Source: Cyanobacteria bacterium NC_groundwater_1444_Ag_S-0.65um_54_12 (GTDB lineage Bacteria; Cyanobacteriota; Sericytochromatia; S15B-MN24; VGJW01). Taken from it: a stretch of 10,286 nt of DNA. Below, piece after piece: positions 7,407-10,286 of this stretch (within the stretch, counting starts at the first letter, position 1; every line of letters begins with the position of its first letter). Position numbers and translations under genes: made by a program. The stretch lies in the NCBI GenBank assembly GCA_016267585.1, contig JACQUT010000340.1:1-10286 (forward strand), given 5' to 3'. Under the pieces are notes generated by a model. It was given only the letters and a program-made list of their open reading frames with translations. It made no database searches and had not been told where the DNA came from.

Positions 7407-8072
7407 TTATTCGAGGTCTCCCTTTCCCACCGGCATTCCGGCCGCCTTCCAGTCCGGAAAGCCGCCTTCCAGTCTCAAAGCCCTTCGTCCCCGCCTGCGG
7501 AGTATGCTGACGGCTTCGTATGACAGGATGCAGTACTGGCTGCGGCAGTAGGCGACGATCGTCTTGCCTTCTGGGATGGTCGAGAGCTGGCGTTCTAGCT
7601 CGGGAATCGGGACCGAGATGGCTCCCGAGATGTGACCTGAACCGTACTCGTCTGGCGGTCGCACGTCGAGGACCACGACGGTGCCTTCTGCCGCCTTGGC
7701 CATGAGTTCGTCGCGGGAGATCGGGTCGAAATGGTCAAGCGAGGACAGGTAGAGCTCGACGATACGGTCTACTTCGGCTAGTTGCCTGGCAGCCAGCATT
7801 CCCAACATCCGGAAAAGCTCGTAGACATCCGGATGGGCTAGGCGGTAATGCACGTAGAGGCCTTCTTTTCTGGCCTCCACGAGGTGTGCATCGCGCAGGA
7901 TTTGGAGATGGCGTGACGTATTGGCCACCGACAACCCTGTCTTCTCGACCAGCGCTTCAACTGAGTGCTCGCGCTGTGACAACAGCTCCAGCAATTCGAG
8001 ACGCTTAGGGCTCGATAAAGCCTTACCGATGAGCGCAAACTGCGCGAATAGCATTTCCTTGGCCTTGCCCAT
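7407..8072 (-). CDS. ArsR-family transcriptional regulator fused to a rhodanese domain
   Basis: The 221-residue protein joins an N-terminal winged-helix domain of the ArsR/SmtB type (about 8-95; core VEALVEKTGLSVANTSRHLQ, wing EGLYVHYRL) to a C-terminal rhodanese domain (about 120-217) with DVRPPDEYGSGHI, active-loop CRSQYC (Cys176 and Cys181) and the closing GGFPDWKAAGMP motif. ArsR-rhodanese fusions are known and often sit beside sulfur or metal-stress genes. Rhodaneses carry sulfane sulfur as a persulfide on the active Cys. The DNA-binding half has no cysteine, so classical ELCVC-type metal sensing, or the Cys pair of SqrR/BigR-like sensors, is excluded. Signal input through the rhodanese loop is my inference. 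The ATG at 8072 has a purine-rich GAAGAGAG upstream. It is the last gene of the cluster, 38 bases after the Met-rich gene, which suggests autoregulation of an operon whose promoter is outside the window. Confidence 0.93.
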   Translation of the reverse strand: MGKAKEMLFAQFALIGKALSSPKRLELLELLSQREHSVEALVEKTGLSVANTSRHLQILRDAHLVEARKEGLYVHYRLAHPDVYELFRMLGMLAARQLAEVDRIVELYLSSLDHFDPISRDELMAKAAEGTVVVLDVRPPDEYGSGHISGAISVPIPELERQLSTIPEGKTIVAYCRSQYCILSYEAVSILRRRGRRALRLEGGFPDWKAAGMPVGKGDLE

Positions 8073-8110
8073 GGTTTCTCTCTTCAGTCAACAATCAAGG
8101 TTTTTCTGGC

Positions 8111-8692
8111 CTACCGGTGCCTGCTGACTCCGAAAGTGAGGCGCAAGCCTCCGGTCAGACCACTAAATTCATTCGGGGAAGACGAGACGAGGTAGGTGCC
8201 CACGATCGCCCCGGTCAGCCCGTCGCCGCGTAGCCCGATCTCGATTCGTGGTTCCAGCACCCATGCACCCCTGGCTTCCAAGGCGTTGGCTCCGTTCCGA
8301 GTGGCAACCTGGTGCAGCATAATACCGAGACCGGTGAGCAAACCGCCTTCGACGCGCAACGGCCCGAAGCTGAGCCCGAGCCTGGGCAAGAGTCCGATGT
8401 GCGGTGTGATCCAGTTTCCCAAGCCGGTTCCGGACCCGAGCTGGGCGGCGACGTTGGCCTGGATGCCAATTCCCATCATCCCCATGTCGTTCCGGACATC
8501 GAGGCCACCCACGATACTGGCCGGTCCCTGGACCGGCACCACGGTGATCGTGGACGTGACGATCGGCAGGCTAGGCAGATAGCGGACCTCGATGCCCGAA
8601 CTCCAGTCGTGCGTCATCCCTCCCATCATGTAGTCGTGGCCCATCATGTGGCCCATCATCATGGGGAACATCATTCCGGTGCGGTAGAACAC
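8111..8692 (-). CDS. Small Met/His-rich protein with barrel-like remainder, function unknown
   Basis: I do not recognise this 193-residue protein. I start it at GTG 8692 because GGAGG (8705-8701) lies eight bases upstream. The frame stays open much further upstream, but that part overlaps the flavoprotein gene and is a shadow. Residues 7-26 contain ten Met and two His (MMFPMMMGHMM, then HDYMMGGM), a composition seen in copper- or silver-binding segments. The rest is rich in Gly and alternating hydrophobic residues (HIGLLPRLGLSFGPLRVEGG, EPRIEIGLRG, GLTGGLRLTFGV), resembling outer-membrane beta strands. There is no classical signal peptide, which weakens an outer-membrane assignment unless the Met-rich stretch serves as one. 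It has no cysteine. It is the third gene of the cluster, 50 bases after the SQR-like gene. Metal binding and membrane location are inference only. Confidence 0.72.
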   Translation of the reverse strand: MFYRTGMMFPMMMGHMMGHDYMMGGMTHDWSSGIEVRYLPSLPIVTSTITVVPVQGPASIVGGLDVRNDMGMMGIGIQANVAAQLGSGTGLGNWITPHIGLLPRLGLSFGPLRVEGGLLTGLGIMLHQVATRNGANALEARGAWVLEPRIEIGLRGDGLTGAIVGTYLVSSSPNEFSGLTGGLRLTFGVSRHR

Positions 8693-8742
8693 AATTCTTC
8701 CCTCCAATTGGTCTAGCTGCTCACGGTCTGCCACCGCTGGCC

Positions 8743-9897
8743 TCAGAACCACCTGCGGAGCCAGTCCTTCTCGAAGAGGACTTTGCCCCAATGCAGGAAG
8801 CGGCTCGGCTTGCGCATAGCTACCTGCGGTGATGGCTCGCCGTAGAAGTTTCCTCGCCCAAGTGCGGCTTGACCGTCGCCCATCTCCAGGAAGCATTCGC
8901 CGAAGCCAGCAAAGCGGGCAGTGGGCGTCCTGCCGGAAAAAGAAGCTGCGATGTTGCGGGCGACCACCTCGGCTTGGTGGTGGGCGAACACGCCAGCCTT
9001 GGGCAGCGGTTTGCCGATCTGGAGCGGAATGGACACGACATCTCCGAACGCGTACACGCCGGAATGAGCAGTCTCCAGGGTATGACGATCGGTTGCCATC
9101 CATCCCGACTCTCCGCACAGCCTGGCGTTCCGCACGACCGCTGGCGCCTGGTGCGGCGGCACGTAGATCAGTAAGTCGAAGTGGGCGCTAGCGCCGTTCT
9201 CGAAATGCAGGGTACGATTCTCGGCATCCACGTGAACCACTTGGTGGGAAGGGTGATACGTGATGCCCTTCTGAGTCAGAGCCTGTTTCACGGCTCCCGA
9301 CACTTCAGGGCCCGCAACCCCCATGGGACCGGGTTCCGCCGCGTAGACGTCAATCTCGACCTTCGCTCGCACCTTGCGGCGGCGGCAATCGTACTCGGCC
9401 AGCATGGCCGCTTCATACGGGGCTGCCGGACATTTGTAGGCCGGCACGGCGGTCAGTACCACGATGCGTCCCTCCTGGAGCCGGTGCAGGGCGTCGCGTG
9501 CCAGCTTGACTCCTTCCAGCGTGTAGAGGTTGCAACCGGCCTCCTGAAGCCCCGGGATCTTCTGGGGCGCCAGCTCCGCCCCGAGCGTGATCACCAGTGC
9601 ATCGCCCCCCAGCTCTTGTCCGTTCACTCGCACGGTCCGGCGCTGGGGGTCTATTTGCTCGATCTCGCCGGTCACGACCCGGATGCCCTTGCGTTCAAGC
9701 CGGGAAAGCGGACGTTTGATCGCCTCGGGCCGCCGATCGCCGATGAGCAGCCACAGCAGGGAGGGGGCAAAGAGGTGCTCTCTCTCCCGATCGATCAGCG
9801 TTACCTTACTATCCGAGGCCACGCGTAGCAGGGTATGGGCGGTCACGAGACCACCCACGCCCCCGCCGAGGATGAGTGCGGTCTTGCCTGCCGTCAT
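8743..9897 (-). CDS. SQR-like FAD-dependent oxidoreductase (sulfide:quinone reductase family)
   Basis: This 384-residue flavoprotein has the two-dinucleotide-fold layout of the SQR/flavocytochrome c sulfide dehydrogenase group. It begins with LILGGGVGGL (GxGxxG at 11-16) and the acidic LIDRE that ends the second strand, has TLGAELAP at 104-111, and near the end the FAD-contacting VYAFGDVV (Asp286). Cysteines at 122, 156 (AYKCPAAPYE), 171, 261 and 335 (GFGECFLEMG) are visible. Cys156 and Cys335 lie roughly where SQRs keep the pair that carries sulfide sulfur. The C-terminus HWGKVLFEKDWLRRWF is amphipathic and could dock on the membrane, as SQRs do to reach quinone. The ATG at 9897 has GGAGG seven bases upstream and lies 12 bases after the dsrE-like gene. 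Sulfide oxidation fits the neighbours; NADH dehydrogenase-like or other thiol activity cannot be excluded without an alignment. Confidence 0.85.
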   Translation of the reverse strand: MTAGKTALILGGGVGGLVTAHTLLRVASDSKVTLIDREREHLFAPSLLWLLIGDRRPEAIKRPLSRLERKGIRVVTGEIEQIDPQRRTVRVNGQELGGDALVITLGAELAPQKIPGLQEAGCNLYTLEGVKLARDALHRLQEGRIVVLTAVPAYKCPAAPYEAAMLAEYDCRRRKVRAKVEIDVYAAEPGPMGVAGPEVSGAVKQALTQKGITYHPSHQVVHVDAENRTLHFENGASAHFDLLIYVPPHQAPAVVRNARLCGESGWMATDRHTLETAHSGVYAFGDVVSIPLQIGKPLPKAGVFAHHQAEVVARNIAASFSGRTPTARFAGFGECFLEMGDGQAALGRGNFYGEPSPQVAMRKPSRFLHWGKVLFEKDWLRRWF

Positions 9898-9909
9898 GCA
9901 TCGCCTCCG

Positions 9910-10260
9910 TCAGAATACCAGCACGCGATCGGCCCAGACCGTCCAGCTTGTCAGCTCTTCGAGCGAGCTGCGGTGCGCTCCTTCGACGAGATCCGGGTCA
10001 CCGAGTCCTCGTGCATCCATGCACGAGCCGCAGACCCCGACCTCAGCGTTGCGCCGTATTGCGCCCCGGAGCATCACTTCGAGGTTATAGTAGCCATTCG
10101 GGACCTTCTGCCCCGCCTTGGCACAGGAGGCGGCATCGCCGATGAGGAAAACCTTGATCTCTTCGCCTTCGGTCTTGGCCAAGGAACCAGCCAGGCGAAG
10201 GCCGTTGTAGCTGCGTTCCGTGCCGTATGGCTGGTCATTGAGGATGAAGAGGTTCTTCAC
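9910..10260 (-). CDS. DsrE-family sulfur-handling protein
   Basis: The 116-residue protein is a small alpha/beta DsrE/DsrF-like (YchN-type) protein. It shows the opening KNLFILNDQPYGTERSYNGLRLA, IKVFLIGDAASCA (Cys46) and the conserved VCGSCMDARGL loop (Cys77 and Cys80). Members of this group bind or relay sulfane sulfur on conserved cysteines, often as homo-oligomers, and are commonly encoded beside SQR, TusA or rhodanese genes. The start is GTG at 10260, with AAGGAG at 10276-10271 ten bases upstream. Its stop is 12 bases from the SQR-like ATG, so the two are surely co-transcribed. It is the first gene of the cluster visible here; whether more genes precede it lies beyond the window. A role as sulfur acceptor for the flavoprotein is inference from position and family. 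Confidence 0.92.
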   Translation of the reverse strand: MKNLFILNDQPYGTERSYNGLRLAGSLAKTEGEEIKVFLIGDAASCAKAGQKVPNGYYNLEVMLRGAIRRNAEVGVCGSCMDARGLGDPDLVEGAHRSSLEELTSWTVWADRVLVF

Positions 10261-10286
10261 AGCCGGCTATCTCCTTGATCTAGCAG

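Noticed and set aside
7441..7474. 14-base direct repeat GCCGCCTTCCAGTC (7441-7454 and 7461-7474)
   Set aside because: Both copies lie inside the conserved rhodanese GGFPDWKAAG coding stretch in different frames. Only two copies exist, so it looks like coincidence rather than a mobile-element or attachment site.
8693..9118. Upstream extension of the Met-rich gene frame to give a 335-residue protein
   Set aside because: This part lies entirely over the SQR-like gene and has a low-complexity Arg/Ser-rich translation. The GGAGG-GTG start at 8692 explains the gene.
9181..9828. 215-residue plus-strand frame antisense to the SQR-like gene
   Set aside because: It is a GC-rich shadow frame of a gene with clear motifs. 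Its translation resembles no family and it has no convincing ribosome binding site.
1..10286. CRISPR array, insertion sequence or prophage genes
   Set aside because: No regularly spaced repeats, transposase or integrase motifs, or phage structural genes were seen on either strand. The tRNA gene shows no second copy of its 3' end nearby to mark an integration site.

Overview
The window is bacterial. It has compact genes with Shine-Dalgarno sites, one intact tRNA-Leu without an encoded CCA tail, and several non-ATG starts (GTG for etfB, the Met-rich gene and the dsrE-like gene; TTG for the large regulator). A lipoprotein signal and a possible beta-barrel protein would fit a diderm, but I cannot name a phylum. 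The absent CCA argues mildly against Gammaproteobacteria.

Layout. Positions 48-3347 (minus) encode a 1,099-residue signalling protein: double zinc ribbon, a degenerate class III nucleotide-cyclase domain, an AAA/STAND-type ATPase and a TPR tail. Just upstream is an ATG with a strong ribosome binding site in the same frame, cut off by a TAA that abuts the TTG start. A divergent tRNA-Leu(CAG) gene with a near-consensus promoter follows (3467-3593). Next is the minus-strand pair etfB-etfA (5445 to 3635), the two subunits of an electron transfer flavoprotein. About 550 bases without a convincing gene follow (5446-6001), including a possible structured 5' leader. They precede a plus-strand lipoprotein with TolB/PD40-like propeller motifs (6002-7306). 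A perfect 13-bp hairpin (7332-7361) lies between this gene and the next, convergent unit.

From 10260 down to 7407 there is a tight minus-strand cluster that reads as a sulfur operon: DsrE-family protein, SQR-like flavoprotein, a small protein with an extreme Met/His-rich N-terminus and a barrel-like remainder, and an ArsR-type regulator fused to a rhodanese domain. A likely scheme is sulfide or persulfide oxidation by the flavoprotein, sulfur handling by the DsrE protein, and feedback by the ArsR-rhodanese protein through its rhodanese cysteines. The operon promoter lies beyond the right edge. This block looks more GC-rich than the left half, so it may have a different history.

The most interesting points are the Met-rich member of the sulfur operon, the regulator whose DNA-binding domain has no cysteine, and the interrupted N-terminus of the large cyclase-like regulator.
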